NCBI GenBank assembly: GCA_032164245.1
Contig: JAVMKO010000003.1
Span: forward strand, 6,086,651-6,150,650
DNA: 64,000 bases
DNA from: Sternotherus odoratus
Taxonomy: Eukaryota > Chordata > Testudines > Kinosternidae
Direction of reading: 5' to 3'
Position 1 is the first letter of the stretch. Each line of letters begins with the position of its first letter. The notes under the pieces are model-generated. The model did not search any database, was not told where the DNA came from, and saw only the letters and a program-made list of their open reading frames with translations. Both the position numbers and the translations under genes were made by a program. This document shows, piece after piece, positions 7,618 through 19,449 of the stretch.

Positions 7618-10319
7618 CAGGAGCTCTGTTTCCATTGGTTCCCCGGCTCCACCTGTCCTATCTGCTCCTTCCAATGCATCTCAAAGCACCCAATCCTGCA
7701 TGATGCCTCCGCTTGTCTGCTTATGTATAGCAAAATCATTGCGGAGGTGTCCATCAAAGTCAGTGGGAAATGAAACCGCTCAGCACCTTTCAGGTAAGTG
7801 CTGTGAGTGTGGAATGGCGGTTGATTCTGTGAGTAGCAGTAACTTTCATGCCACGTTATGGAAGAAAATCCACTGGGTTCAGAAAGGAATTTATTATGTA
7901 AAGTCTTTGAGGAAAATTAAAGGTGAATCTGAGAAGGCCAGCAGACATCATCCCCTTGTTTTCCGTCTGAGGAGGGATATTGGTTTTAGACAGGCTTAAG
8001 TTCTAACAACCCACACTGTCCTGTAGCCACACATCACAAGAGTTTTTTTCTTGAGGTCAGACCATAGTCCTCAAAGCAACACAGTGCTTTTCTTGTTCAG
8101 AGGAAAAGTAGAAAGCTGATTCTTTGCGTTCCTAGATTAGTCAGAACAAAGTATGTTGACAAGATGTAATTGCTGCTCCAGTTGTGAGGAAAGGTGGAAC
8201 CTCTGTTGTTTTGAAGTTCTTTGAGAGACTGTCTTCTGATCTAAAGCTGGTCAGTTTAGAGGTGCTATTTACTCCTGTCGGTGAGATAAGACCCTTTATT
8301 AAAGGTCACACTGAGTTAAAGAAAAGAAGAAATATATGTTGATGTTAGCAGCTATTCCCTTAGCTTTCATCATTAGGCACTATACTTAGAGAAGTCATAA
8401 CTGCCATATTGGAACAGACCATCATCCATTTATTCTGCTCCTCTAGTTTAGCCAGGGTCATTACCCTATATTTGTGCATCAAGGAAGGTGAAAGCCCCTA
8501 TCCTCCTTTAATAAAGCTTCTGGCCAATTATGTAATGATATTCTGTAGGGCGAAAATCTCCTTGCTGATCTGTTAGCTCTCAGTTTATATTCTATGGCAG
8601 ATATCCATGTCTCTTTATAACCAAGCTAAATTGTGAATTATTTTTATTCATGTAAATGTCTAATCCTTCTCTGTTAACCTAGTGCCAAACTCTTCCTTCG
8701 GATATATGAGTAACTCCCATTGGTTTCAATAGGAGTTGCACAGGTGAACGTAGAATTGAGCCATCACTTTGTTTGTCTGATTAATATCCTAGAGAGGAGG
8801 ATAGCTTGGTTTATATGATATGTATAAAATAATTTCCTTGTACTTGCTACTAATCTCAATGAGTGTGTCTCTGTTGTGTTATGAGACAGGACACATAGAA
8901 CCCAGTTGGATTTCACTGTAATTTTTATGATTGTATATAGTGCACCTCCTCTTTTACTTTTCTACCTTCCAGATTAAATTTAATCCTAATATTTTAAATT
9001 TCTTCTTGTGTCTAACCTGTACTTTTCCCTTTGCCTTATGTTGCTTCTCATTTCCTTGCCCTTCTCTATCGCAGCTCTGAGATAAAGCAAACACAAATTA
9101 TTGTAGCATTTGAGGTTGGAAAGATTGATATAATGCCATCATATATTTTCCCTGTTATTCTTTATCCTTTGGACTCCCCCCCCCCCCCCCAGTTCTGCTG
9201 TGCATTGAGCCAGTGTCTTCACAGAGTTCTCCCCAATGACACTTAGAACAGTAGCAGCTAATTCAGAACCCCATCAGCAGGCCTGATTCTTCTGTCTGTT
9301 TCACTGCTGTAAATCCAGATCAATTCCACTGAAGTGAATTGAATTAATCTAGGTTTACACTGGTGTCTGAGATCAAAGTCTAGCTCTGTGTGTTCAGGCA
9401 GTGTATGCCCCTCCCTAACAAAATGTAGAATTGGCTATTCTTTTTCCTTGTGAATATTTCCAGTGCCTTTATTGATGTTGAAAACGTAGATTTTGCCAGG
9501 GAATAGAATGTTGTTGTTGTTTTTTTACTTATGGAAAATTTACACTAATAAAGGAAAATATTTCTTCATTTGGAAACTCTTCGTATATGCTTGTACAATA
9601 CCTCGCACAATGGGGGCCTGATCCTGATTGAGGAGTATGTGCAGTACGGGAATATAAATACTAAATAATAATAAAAGAAAGTTAACTGGCGTGATTCTGC
9701 AGGCTTTGTGAAGGTAGCACTTTCAATACAATCAGTGGGAGCCTGGGTATGTAAGGACTGCACATAAAGTAGCCAAAAATAGGAAAGAATCTCTTTCAGT
9801 GTGCATTGCCTTGCACTTGTACCTCTCTTGAATTTCATTTGCTGTCATAGTGCTCAGTCACTCACTTAGAGCCTTTCATTGAAGCCCATTGATATTCTGT
9901 GGTATGGGCAATATAGGACCATTTGCAGCCATGTGTTTGATACTGTGTAACAGGCTCATGGAATTTGGTTTTTGCATTCATTTCTTCATTCATTTCATAT
10001 ATTTTAAGGAATATTTACCCAGAATTTGCATTTACATTTGTCTGGAAGTTGCTGAACTCCTATGATAAGGTCGCTCTTATTCTCAGTTTTGCTTCCACTT
10101 ATTTTAGTCTATTATGGGCCTTATTCAAACTGGCAATTATCTGACTGTGGATACTGTCATCAAAGAATCTGTAAAGGAAGCTGAGGCTAAAAATTGTTAG
10201 GTGAAATCACAAGTACCTTACCTTCTTGTGTTTTGGAAAGCAAAATATTTCACTTCATGTCTTGGATATGCCTTAGTTGATTGTTACTAATACTGTCGAG
10301 TTTTGTTTTGTCTTTTTAG
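7618..10319. other. MSRA intron upstream of the exon at 10320
   Basis: Mostly unique AT-rich DNA. Around 8390-8560 the wording (CCATATTGGAACAGACCA, then TTTAGCCAGGGTCATTACCC) is compatible with a very old CR1 3' end in minus orientation, but too decayed to delimit. A C12 run lies at about 9178-9190. The last bases form a polypyrimidine tract (TTTTGTTTTGTCTTTTTAG) serving the exon. Confidence 0.5.
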
Positions 10320-10424
10320 GGAAAACTGGCCATACAGAAGCTGTGCGAGTAGTATATCAGCCAGAAAACATCGGATTTCAGAAACTGCTCAAGGTCTTCT
10401 GGGAGAATCATGACCCAACACAAG
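10320..10424 (+). CDS. MSRA: MSRA coding exon (probably exon 4 of the human model)
   Basis: MSRA reduces S-epimer methionine sulfoxide in proteins and free Met, using thioredoxin, in mitochondria and cytosol. The 105-bp exon encodes [19 protein letters not shown] and, later, [13 protein letters not shown], the MsrA block with the conserved GHAE-type loop and the FWENHDPTQ motif. The acceptor is TCTTTTTAG at 10311-10319 and the donor is GTAGAG from 10425. Two bases complete a Gly codon from the previous exon, 34 codons follow, and one base starts the next Gly codon, completed by the exon at 40606. The catalytic GCFWG cysteine is in an upstream exon outside the window, and so are the C-terminal resolving cysteines. 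Identification is firm; exon numbering is inferred from the mammalian gene. Confidence 0.95.
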
Positions 10425-11552
10425 GTAGAGTGATGAGTGAGCCAGTATTTAATTATCTTACTAATTACAGCTGGGATAATTAGTGTTTGAGCTGCATGGA
10501 AGAGATGAACCTTGAAATCACATGGGAGCTCAAGAATATGATTGCAGACATTTATTGACAGAGAGGGAGAGGGAAACAGAGAGAGAATGTGGATATAGAA
10601 GTTCACAATACCCCTCCCCCTTTACAGCTGTCTGTGCTGGGAAAATTCCCACAGAGAGAGTGACTAGACAATAGAAAATCCTTTCACCTTTGATTATGGC
10701 AATTTTTCCTTAATGATATTTTTTGTCTCCTAAATTAAAGCATATTTCTCGACAGCTTCAGAGTTGGCGATTTTACTCATGCGTAGAAACTTTACCCTCC
10801 ATAAGTTTTACATTTTTCATCTTTTTTAAATTACTGTGGGTTTCTTTTATGATTAGAGAAAATGAGCAAAAGGAAGTAAGACAGGATACTCAGTGGTACC
10901 ACCAGCAGCAACGTATTAGCTTCTCGCCTTATTCAAGTATTTTGGTTTAATTTATTCTCCTTGGAAGTGGCAACATGATGATGTTATGCATATCTGCTCA
11001 AATAGCAATGATGAATTGTATTGAGAAAACATTTTACACATGCGGGTATGTTTCACTAAACATCAACTCCAATATGATGCCCTGAAATATTACATAAAAA
11101 TAATTTGTTTCCACTCTCAACCTTATCACTACTGTTGTCTTACATTTACCTATCTGGTTAATATTAAAAAGGACATTCTTAAGAGGAGGGGTGGCGGGGT
11201 GTTTTCTCCCCTGATGACTTACTGCAGATCTCAGCTTTAGTAACTGGAGTGGATACGTGGGGAATGCTGTATGTGGGGCAGGAGGGAAAAAGTCCCTTTG
11301 TCAGGAGATGTGGGAGACACATCTTTTGAATATTTGGAGTTCTGCTTCCTTGGGGTTTCAGTCAAGTTCACAGTAGACAAGAATTTTTTAAAAAAATTGG
11401 CACCCTTTACACGTTTAACCTTCTTCTGTCACCTGGTAACTTTTATTTCCGATCCATATGTGTCTGTTTCATTTATGGCCTGATCCTAAAAACCTCTACT
11501 CACAGGAGTAGACCCATGTGCAAAACCACTTTCTTCAAGTGGGACTGTTTGT
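10425..11552. other. Start of the 30.2-kb MSRA intron
   Basis: Donor GTAGAGTGATG is followed by unremarkable AT-rich intronic DNA. No repeat or coding signal is supported here. Confidence 0.55.
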
Positions 11553-11560
11553 GCGAGAAG

Positions 11561-11797
11561 CAGGGCTGGCTCTAGGCACCAGCGTCCCAAGTGCATGCTT
11601 GGGGCGGCCAATGTTGAGGGGCGGCGCGCCATCCATGATTGGGGTAGCATGCCACTTCTTCTTTCGGCAGCATTTTGGCAGCCATACCCAAGCCGCCGCT
11701 TCCTTTTTTGGCGGCATTTCGGCGGCGGGCCCACAACTTCGGGTTTTGGGGTTTTTTTTAGACGCTTGGGGTGGTAAAAAAGCTAGAGCAAGCCCTG
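11561..11797. mobile_element. Short non-autonomous hAT element
   Basis: Terminal repeats CAGGGCTGGCTCTAG and CTAGAGCAAGCCCTG are flanked by GCGAGAAG (11553-11560) and GTGAGAAG (11798-11805), an 8-bp duplication with one C/T difference. At 237 bp it has no transposase. A partial relative starts at 58744 inside a Tigger-like element. Confidence 0.88.
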
Positions 11798-11805
11798 GTG
11801 AGAAG

Positions 11806-12423
11806 GAGCGATACCTGTGAGTTAGAATCCACAGGGTCAGGTCCTTACATTGTAAGGTTTCTTTTTGCATTATAGGATTCAGGCCGGAACACACCAATGT
11901 TCAGTGCATTAGGAATAAGTTTACATCAGAAAAAACACTGCAACATAAGTTGGCAGTCTCATCAGTGAGCTCATGGATTGAATAGCATGGAGGCTAAGCT
12001 AATGCCTCACTCCTAGTAATTTTATACCTAAGTCAGGGTTGTGACATGTTGATGGAGAAATGTAGGAAAGTTTGTACTTCCACTGTCTGTGTTGTACCTT
12101 CTGTGTATAAGTACAGAACTTCTATAGCAAGGGTTCCCCAGATTGCTCTGGTGATGCACAGAGAGATGGCTGGTCACGTGGCTTCTTCTTTTTTTCCCCA
12201 GCAGCCAAATCACATTAAAGAATTCCTACAATTCCTTTCCTTTGTCAGCAATTGCTGTAGTTGCCACAGGGGTATAATGAGACTGTGAACAGGAGTGAAC
12301 ATGATTCACAAAACAGTGAGTGAAAGGGGTCATATTCCCAAGATGGTCTTAGTATTTAAATGCGGCCCATGCCATGAAAAAGGTTCATAACCTCTGGTCT
12401 AACAGTTTTCATAGGCATTACAT
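11806..12423. other. MSRA intron, no feature recognised
   Basis: Unique-looking DNA without coding potential or repeat ends. Confidence 0.5.
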
Positions 12424-12700
12424 CAGCGGTTCTCAAACTTTTTGAGACCGTGACCCCTTTTCCTGTTGCGTGGGCGGGGCGTGACCCCTCCAGTCCCTGC
12501 CGCGGTGCCCCCAGTCCCCGCCGCGGGAGGGGGGGGGGGGCTGCCGGCTGCGCGCCAACAAAGGCTGCCAGGTACGGCAAGCAAAGCCCAGACAATGAAG
12601 GGGGACGGGGGCTGAGCACGACCCGCTCTGCTCTCCAGCGAGGGGCACAGAGTCAGGGGCTGGCACCAGAGCAAAACATATGGAGTTTGAGAATTGTAAA
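12424..12700. mobile_element. Degraded hAT element
   Basis: The left end CAGCGGTTCTCAAACTTTTTG is a typical hAT terminus. The right end GGAGTTTGAGAATTG matches its inverse AGTTTGAGAACCGCTG up to the last bases, which have decayed. The interior is GC-rich with a G11 run near 12530. No 8-bp duplication can be recovered. Confidence 0.7.
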
Positions 12701-13210
12701 GAGTAATAATACAAAAGGTATATTCACAGTAGTCAGACTTCTTACCAAAAGGTTTCCCCTGCAATCAAACATGATAAGATCATGATGGCAGAGTCTCACT
12801 AAGGGTGGTGGTATTAAACATAGGTGGAGAGATTACTGGTCCATTCTGTAGACCTCACCACAGCACAACAGAAAAGAGTACGGAGCCGGAGCCATCAATG
12901 CTGAAAGAGGAAGTAGTATATGGTATTGTGAAAATGAAGCCTGTGAAAGCACCAAGGATAGATAACATACCCACAGAAATTGTTAAGTGATTGGTAAATG
13001 CAGTACTGATATTATGTGGAAAATCTGTAATGACTAGAAATTGGCTGGAGGATTGGATTAAGGGAATTTTTCTACCTTTACCAAAAAAGGGAAACGTAGA
13101 GTGTGGTAACTATTGTGATACTGTACATGAGCAAAGTTCTACTCTATATAATCCAGGAATACATGAAACAAAGGATAGAATTAGAACTACTGCCACAAGC
13201 TGGTTTCAAA

Positions 13211-13883
13211 GGGCTTGGCTACACTGGCACTTTAGATTGCAATAAAGCTTCCCAGAGCACTCTACCTTACTCCCCATCCACGCTGGCAAGGCACGTAGAG
13301 CACTCTGACTCCCTGAGAGGATTAACAGCTGTTGTGTATTGGGTAAGATGCTCCAGCATCAGTGTAAATGAGGAGTTACGTTACTGCGCTCTGATTGACC
13401 TCCGGAGATGCCCCATAATCCCCTTAAGTCAAGCAGAGTCTCTTCCCTTTGTTGTGAAATGCTGCAGGAATGCAGATGTGCCTTTTCAGAGCTCCATTTC
13501 AGACAGCGTCTGCTTATCTGCAATGGGACAAAGCAAACCTTCACTGAGTGAGTGAGTGAGAGGCAGGGGGGATAGGAGGATCTGAACTTACAAGATATCA
13601 TGCTGCCACACTTTCAGCACTCCAAAAACCCACTCCCTCTGTCCCTGCACATGCACACAACACACTCCACCCCCCCCCCCAATATGAAAAGCATGTTGCA
13701 ACCACTTGAACGCTGGGATAGCTGCCCATAATGCAGCGCTCCCAATGCCACTACAAATGCCACAAATGTGGCTACACCAATGCGCTTGCAGCTGTCAGTG
13801 TGGACAGACTGGAGCGCTTTCCCTAGTGCGCTCTCCAAAGGCTGGCTTAACCCAGCTCTACAGCTGCAAGTGTAGCCAAGCCC
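13211..13883. mobile_element. TIR DNA transposon (PIF/Harbinger-like?) inside the RTE LINE
   Basis: Ends GGGCTTGGCTACACTGGCA and TGCAAGTGTAGCCAAGCCC are inverted repeats. Flanks AAA (13208-13210 and 13884-13886) form a 3-bp duplication; removing the 673-bp element and one AAA restores the RTE reading frame (AGFK then EGQG). A 3-bp duplication with G-rich ends suits PIF/Harbinger, though AAA is not the usual TWA. No transposase is encoded. Confidence 0.8.
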
Positions 13884-13960
13884 AAAGAGGGCCAAGGCAT
13901 GTATGCTCAAATTTCAACTATCTATCACATCCCTGAAAAATGCAGGGAGTACAATCACCC

Positions 13961-14687
13961 TGTGGTGGGGTGACCACCCGCCCCCTACCAGAAGGGGCTT
14001 GGGAAAGCCCCTTAAGGGGTTTGAAAAGCCCAGGAAGGGAGTTTGAAGCTGGGAGCTAGCAGGCTTTTCAGGCCTGATTGGGCATTAGGCCCAACTGGGC
14101 GGCCACGCCCCAAACACAGGCCTGTATAAAGGCCGGGAGGCAGGGGCCTAGAGGGGAAGCAGTCTCCTCTGTATTCAGAGGGAGACAGGCCTGTCTGCAG
14201 GAGCTGAAGCCAGGTACCTGGGTTAGGGCAGAGCTGGGGCAGGGCAGAGGGAGCTGGGCAGGCTCTAGCCAAGAGCCCCAGGCCTCTGGGCCTGACACAG
14301 GCCCGACCCAGGAGTACCAGGGCTGCAGGGGGCAGCCCAGGGCTGGAGATAGCGACAGCAGGCCAACCCTCCTTGCCTGTGATGAGAAGCCATGATACTG
14401 CAGTCCGCCCCAGTGAGCGGGGGCAAGTGGTGACTGACAGTGGCACACTCTGAGGCGAGGTGGGGATAGGGGGTAGAGGGTTCCCCTGGGGAGGGGAGAC
14501 CCTCACACCAAGGGGGTACTGCAGGGGTGCAGCACCCACAGTTGGAGGGCACCGGGGTCCGGGAGGGACACGGGGCCAGCGAAGGAGCGGGGCATCAACC
14601 TGCAGAGGGCGCTCGGGACCCTGAAGGAGCTGATTCCCCAGACGACCAACGGGAGGCGCCGCAGGGGTGAGTGGTGACCCCATTACA
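13961..14687 (+). mobile_element. Solo LTR inside the RTE LINE
   Basis: A 727-bp unit starts TGTGGTGGGGTGACC and ends GGTGACCCCATTACA, with a perfect 5-bp duplication CACCC (13956-13960 and 14688-14692). Removing it rejoins the RTE codons for NHP and LIMCFIDHSK. A TATA box (TGTATAAAGG, 14123-14132) lies inside, so the LTR reads on the + strand. A 263-codon antisense frame spans it but is compositional. Gypsy or ERV origin cannot be decided from the LTR alone. Confidence 0.85.
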
Positions 14688-15689
14688 CACCCATTGATCA
14701 TGTGCTTCATTGACCACTCAAAAGTGTTTGATGGTGTCTGACAGGACTGTCTTTGGAGGATACAGGCAGACATGGGGATTCCAAAGCATCTCATTGAGCT
14801 CATTGCAAGTCTCTACAACCAACAACAGACCACAGAGCAAGCAGCAGTAGGCTATAATGAGAAGTTATCCACTGAGCAAGGTGTGAGGCAAGGTTGTATT
14901 TTGTCACCAAGCCTGCCTAATGTATATGTAGTATTTATTATGAGACAAGCATTGGAAGGTTTTGACAAAATGGAAGGATCTGGGATTTCCATTAGTGGAC
15001 ACCTCACCTGACTTCAAATATGAGAACTCTCTTTGGTACAACCATTGATATAATGCAATGAATGTTGAAGTCTCTAAAACCAGTTAATGAGGAACATGGA
15101 CTATTTCTGAATGCAACAAAAACAAAATGTTTGTATGTTAGCATGACTAACAAAAAACAAGATCGAAATGGACACCACTATTAATAGAAAAGCTGTAAAA
15201 GTAGTAGATTAGCCAATCAAGGAGGTCATTCAAAAGAAATCAGAAGATGACTAGGGATGGCTCACTCAGCGGTGTCCCTTAAGAAAGTGTGGGGAAACTG
15301 TAGCATCTTGAAATGTACGAAAACATGACTGGTGACCAGCCTAATTTTTTCCATAGCAATTTCATGGATGTGAATTGTGACAGGTTAATACTGCTGACAA
15401 TAAGAAAACTGAAGCTTTTGAAATATGGTTCTGGCGAAGACTCCTGGGTATCTCTTTGATAGAAAAAAGATGAATTCTTATGTTAGAAATATTATTGCAG
15501 AGAAGCAGATGCTGACCTTGGAAAACAGATGTAAATGTATGTAGTTTGCTCATGTTAGGCATAGCGATGGAAGTAACCTGGAGAAAGTTATTATGGAAGG
15601 AATGGTGAAGGGTCATTCTGAGAATATGAATGGATGGTGTGTGGCAGATCACTGGCAGCTCAGCAGCTGAGTGCTCAAAGTTAATGCTG

Positions 15690-15810
15690 GATTATGGTCC
15701 CGCATTATGGTCCCCCCATTGGCCCCGTGCCCCCAGCCCAAGCTCTCGGGCCGGATAAAAATGGCTGTCGGGTCACATGTGGCCCACGGGCCGTAGTTTG
15801 CCCACCCCTG
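15690..15810. mobile_element. Truncated hAT end
   Basis: The right terminus GTAGTTTGCCCACCCCTG and the preceding GGCCGGATAAAAATGGCTG are homologous to the ends of the element at 5177-5917. The left terminus is absent, and no duplicate of the right flank GTCTAGTT is present nearby. Confidence 0.72.
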
Positions 15811-16110
15811 GTCTAGTTGGTACCAAATTGCTATCAATAGCCATGGTTTAACATTGGGAATTTTGTCATTCAACATCATGTACAATATTAATATGCACAA
15901 AGTCCTGCTTTCCAAGCTACTGGGTCTTCTGCCTCCAAAATGAGGTGGGAGTCTCCACTTGGGTTCTAAATTTCTCTGTCAGTAGCCTAACTCAGGATTG
16001 CTGGGAGTCTTAATTATGAGTGTTATGCTGCAGACTAAAAGATCCTGTTGAAAAGTGGGAATCTCTGATCAATCAAATTTACTCCATTGTTTGGCATGGA
16101 AGGATTAGAT

Positions 16111-16345
16111 CAGGGATCGGCAACCTTTGGCACGCGACCCATCGGTAATTTGCTGGCAAGCCGCGAAACAGTTTGTTTACACTGACAGTCTGCAGCCACA
16201 GCCACCTGCAGCTCCCAGTGATTGTGGTTCACTGTTCCCAGCCTTCCAGGGGCTGTGCCTGTGGATGGTCAACATAAATAAAATGTCTTGTGGCCTGCCA
16301 GTGGATTACCCTGATGGGCCGTCTGCTGAAAGTTGCTGACCCCTG
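16111..16345. mobile_element. Non-autonomous hAT element with 8-bp target duplication
   Basis: Ends CAGGGATCGGCAACCTTTGG and GAAAGTTGCTGACCCCTG are flanked by a perfect 8-bp GATTAGAT (16103-16110 and 16346-16353). It is 235 bp and encodes no transposase. The same family appears as a remnant at 55894-56186. Confidence 0.92.
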
Positions 16346-17079
16346 GATTAGATTTTTATTGGTAAAAGTCAATTTCACCGCAGACACAAACCAATGAAAA
16401 AATATTTCCATTGATAATTGAAATACACAGATAAGCAAAGAAAGAAATGCTGCTTGAGGACTCAGAATTTGATGTAAGGATATTTGCTGTGTATATTTTG
16501 ACATGAGATGTTGGCAGCTTGTGTTTTAACAGTTATCAACCTTTAATTATTTGAATCTCAGTACTCAGCATCTACTGTCATTAAATAATTATTGTCACCT
16601 CAATCCCCTAATTTCCCACGATGGTGAAAAGTTAAATTCATAGAAATTGAAAAAAATGCTTAAATAGAAGCATTGATATTATTGGCCAAAATTGGGGTGG
16701 GGGGGGGGCGGAATTAAAATAGAATTTTGCTAAACTCATCTATGATTTGAAAGATTCTGCCATCTAAGCAGCTCCTAAATGGGTGGACCTAATAAAGCCT
16801 TTGGCTGTTAGCTTAGACCAGGGGTCTCCAAACTACGGCCCGCGGGCCGGATGCGGCCCGCGAGGCCCTCTCATCCGGCCCGTGGAGATCGGTCGGGAAC
16901 CAGCCACGGGGCCGGGACGCGCCGCGTGCTCCGCTGCCGCCGCCGGCCGGGACGCACCGTGTGCTCCGCTGCCGCCGCCGGCCAGGAACGGCTCAGAGCT
17001 GGGGCCGGGACGCGCCGCACCGCCACCCAGTTACAGGCGGCGAAACAAGGAGCCACCCACTGCCAGGCGGCGAAACGGT

Positions 17080-17775
17080 CTGTGGGGAGAGACCGGGTTG
17101 AGCGGGTCAGTTGGGGGGGGGGGGGGAAGAGACCGGGTTGAGCGGGTCAGTTGGGGGGGGGGTTGGAGGAAAGGAGGTTTTGGGGGGAGAGACCTGGCTG
17201 GGTGGGTCAGTTGGGGGTTGGAGGAAAGGAGGTTTTGGGGGGAGAGACCTGGCTGGGTGGGTCAGTTGGGGGTTGGAGGAAAGGAGGTTTTGGTGGGAGA
17301 GACCTGGCTGGGTGGGTCATTTGGGGGGGGGTTGGAGGAAAGGAGGTTTTGGGGGGAGAGACCTGGCTGGGTGGGTCAGTTGGGGGGGGGTTGGAGGAAA
17401 GGAGGTTTGGGGGGGAGAGACCTGGCTGGGTGGGTCAGTTGGGGGTTGGAGGAAAGGAGGTTTTGGGGGGAGAGACCTGGCTGGGTGGGTCAGTTGGGGG
17501 TTGGAGGAAAGGAGGTTTTGGGGGGAGAGACCTGGGTGGGTCAGTTGGGGGTTGGAGGAAAGGAGGTTTTGGGGGGAGAGACCTGGATGGGTGGGTCAGT
17601 TGGGGGTTGGAGGAAAGGAGGTTTGTGGGGGAGAGACCTGGCTGGGTGGGTCAGTTGGGGGTTGGAGGAAAGGAGGTTTTGGGGGGAGAGACCTGGCTGG
17701 GTGGGTCAGTTGGGGGTTGGAGGAAAGGAGGTTTTGGGGGGAGAGACCTGGCTGGGTGGGTCAGTTGGGGGGTTG
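17080..17775. repeat. 55-bp minisatellite array
   Basis: Eleven head-to-tail units begin TTGGAGGAAAGGAGG at 17163, 17218, 17273, 17332, 17391, 17446, 17501, 17552, 17607, 17662 and 17717, after a degenerate G-rich lead-in. Unit length varies from 51 to 59 bp, through differences in a G run and one deletion of 4 bp in the seventh unit. Several G runs per unit could form G-quadruplexes on the + strand. Confidence 0.95.
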
Positions 17776-17855
17776 ATGTGTAGTGTTCATGTGTAGTGAA
17801 CAGGTGTTCATGTGTAGTGTTCATGTGTAGTGAACAGGTGTTCATGTGTAGTGTA
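17776..17855. repeat. Short tandem repeat, TGTTCATGTGTAG type
   Basis: Alternating GTTCATGTGTAGT and GAACAGGT blocks repeat with a period of about 36 bp directly after the 55-bp array. Confidence 0.85.
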
Positions 17856-18031
17856 TCAATGTGTTATTAAATAATAACTGAATAAAATAATATTAAATAA
17901 ATAATTTAAAACAACATCCATGTTTTGATTCTTTTTTATTTGGACCTCGAGTGTGTTGTCGGCCCCCGAACTGCTATTTGATAGTTAATGCGGCCCTCGG
18001 GCTGAAAAGTTTGGAGACCCCTGGCTTAGAC

Positions 18032-19449
18032 TATTGACTAAACTTGGAATACTAAACAGAACAAACCAACAATTCTTTGATTTCTGAAGACACATTTGGT
18101 GGTCATCTCTGTTCCTACCTCTGATACACAGATGGACAACCTTTCCTTACCTTGGAATAATCTGATCTCACTCATGAAAGGATTGCTGTGTCAACCTCAG
18201 AGCTGCCTGCGGTAGTTACTGTGCTGCAAGAGCTGAAGAAAAGGAGAGTGAGAGTTATCTATAGAGGAACATTTCGGAAAGTTAATCCAAATTAACTAAA
18301 GGTGTGAATTTTAAATCCACAAGTTAAACTGCATTAAACCCCTATGTGGACACACTCATTCAGAATTAGTGTCTTTAAATAAGTTTAATTAGCCTAATAG
18401 CTTCATTTGCCTTACTTTAGGGATATCCCCTTCTAGCATGCACTAAGGGATTGTCATTTGAGCCTTGGAAAGCTCATAGGTAAGATTTTTCTATGTACTT
18501 TTTCTATGAATATGACATTTGTTAACAACTGTCTAAAGTGCTTTCCAGCTTTTCAGACCACTAGTGTCTCTGTATGTCCCCGAACCTCACTTATATTCAG
18601 GGAGGCAGGTATCATACTTTACATAGTCAGAGAACTTTGTCACGGGTTATATGCAACCAGAATTAGTCTTCGAGTTCCCCAAACGCTTGGGGAAATGGGA
18701 TTGACATGAGAGGAGTCTGTCTGTCATGGTCCAAAGATTGTCCATGTAAAATGCACTGTATGTCACAATTATCATGATGTGGCAGGGGTTTAACCTCCTG
18801 TACTTGTCAAAGTCATTCATAGATCTACAAACCATGTCTCCTCTCGGTGATCCTCCAAACAGTTTGGCATCAAGCCCCAATGCTGAAACATGAATTCTTC
18901 AGATTAATATCTGGTCTTCAGTGTGCTGACCCATTTAATTTGCAGGGTGTAGTACATATTTATTTGCCACCAGTTTTGAAGGACTGTACTTTTTTTAGAT
19001 GCTGCATAAGGAATCTATCATTTGCAAATAATTAGAATTAGACACTAGAAATTACATTGTATTGCTAATGAGCAGATGCGTCTACTTGTACCAGTGGAAG
19101 AACAGCTGTACACATATAAAATGCTAAAATCACCCTAAACTGACATTATGTATTCTGCTACAGACCTACAACTTCATTTTGGATTTTAAGAACAGAGAAA
19201 AAATAATCTTTAAGCGATATAAAATGTAACAAGTGATATTTTTTTCATATTTCGGTGCTTCTGTTTCCTCCATACTTTACACAGAGTCTGGCAACTCTCC
19301 AGGTTAAAGCATCTAGCACGTTTGTCTTATATTTCAAGAGTTATTGTGAGACTCTGATGCTTCCAGCATTACAAGATGTTTAAAAAAAAGCAGCAAAAGC
19401 TATTGTCACCAGAAACATTCAACATTATTCAAAATAGAATTTCTGACTC
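18032..19449. other. MSRA intron, no feature recognised
   Basis: Unique-looking intronic DNA. I see no coding frame or repeat terminus that I can support. Confidence 0.5.

Larger units (their letters stand above)
12800..15655 (+). mobile_element. RTE-type LINE, decayed, interrupted by two insertions
   Basis: RT fragments run in order on the + strand. The N-terminal block includes GIVKMKPVKAPRIDNIP at about 12924 and a GIFLPLPKKGN stretch near 13060, then a frameshifted VLLYIIQEYMKQRIELEL up to QAGFK at 13210. EGQGMYAQIS follows at 13887-13950, then FIDHSKVFDGV near 14710 and GVRQGCILSPSL near 14880. A C-terminal EAFEIWFWRRLLGI-like part lies near 15415. The breaks at 13211 and 13961 coincide exactly with the ends of a TIR element and a solo LTR. 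Many stops and frameshifts show it is long dead. RTE/BovB-like affinity is inferred from the motif wording. Confidence 0.82.
16819..18023. mobile_element. Non-autonomous hAT element carrying a minisatellite
   Basis: Terminal repeats CAGGGGTCTCCAAACT and AGTTTGGAGACCCCTG are flanked by a perfect 8-bp GCTTAGAC (16811-16818 and 18024-18031). The 1205-bp interior holds GC-rich sequence, then a 55-bp tandem array (17163-17775) and a shorter TGTTCATGTGTAG array (17776-17855). Frames of up to 337 codons run through the array because 55-bp units cycle through all three frames. They are not genes. Confidence 0.93.

Noticed and set aside
14012..14803. 263-codon open frame on the minus strand
   Set aside because: It runs through the GC-rich solo LTR and both its flanks; proline-rich composition without any domain.
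17163..17775. CRISPR-like regular repeat array
   Set aside because: The units are contiguous 55-bp repeats without unique spacers, inside a vertebrate transposon.
16783..17796. 337-, 221- and 210-codon open frames on the + strand
   Set aside because: They translate the 55-bp minisatellite in all three frames and lie inside a hAT element. Low-complexity, no gene.
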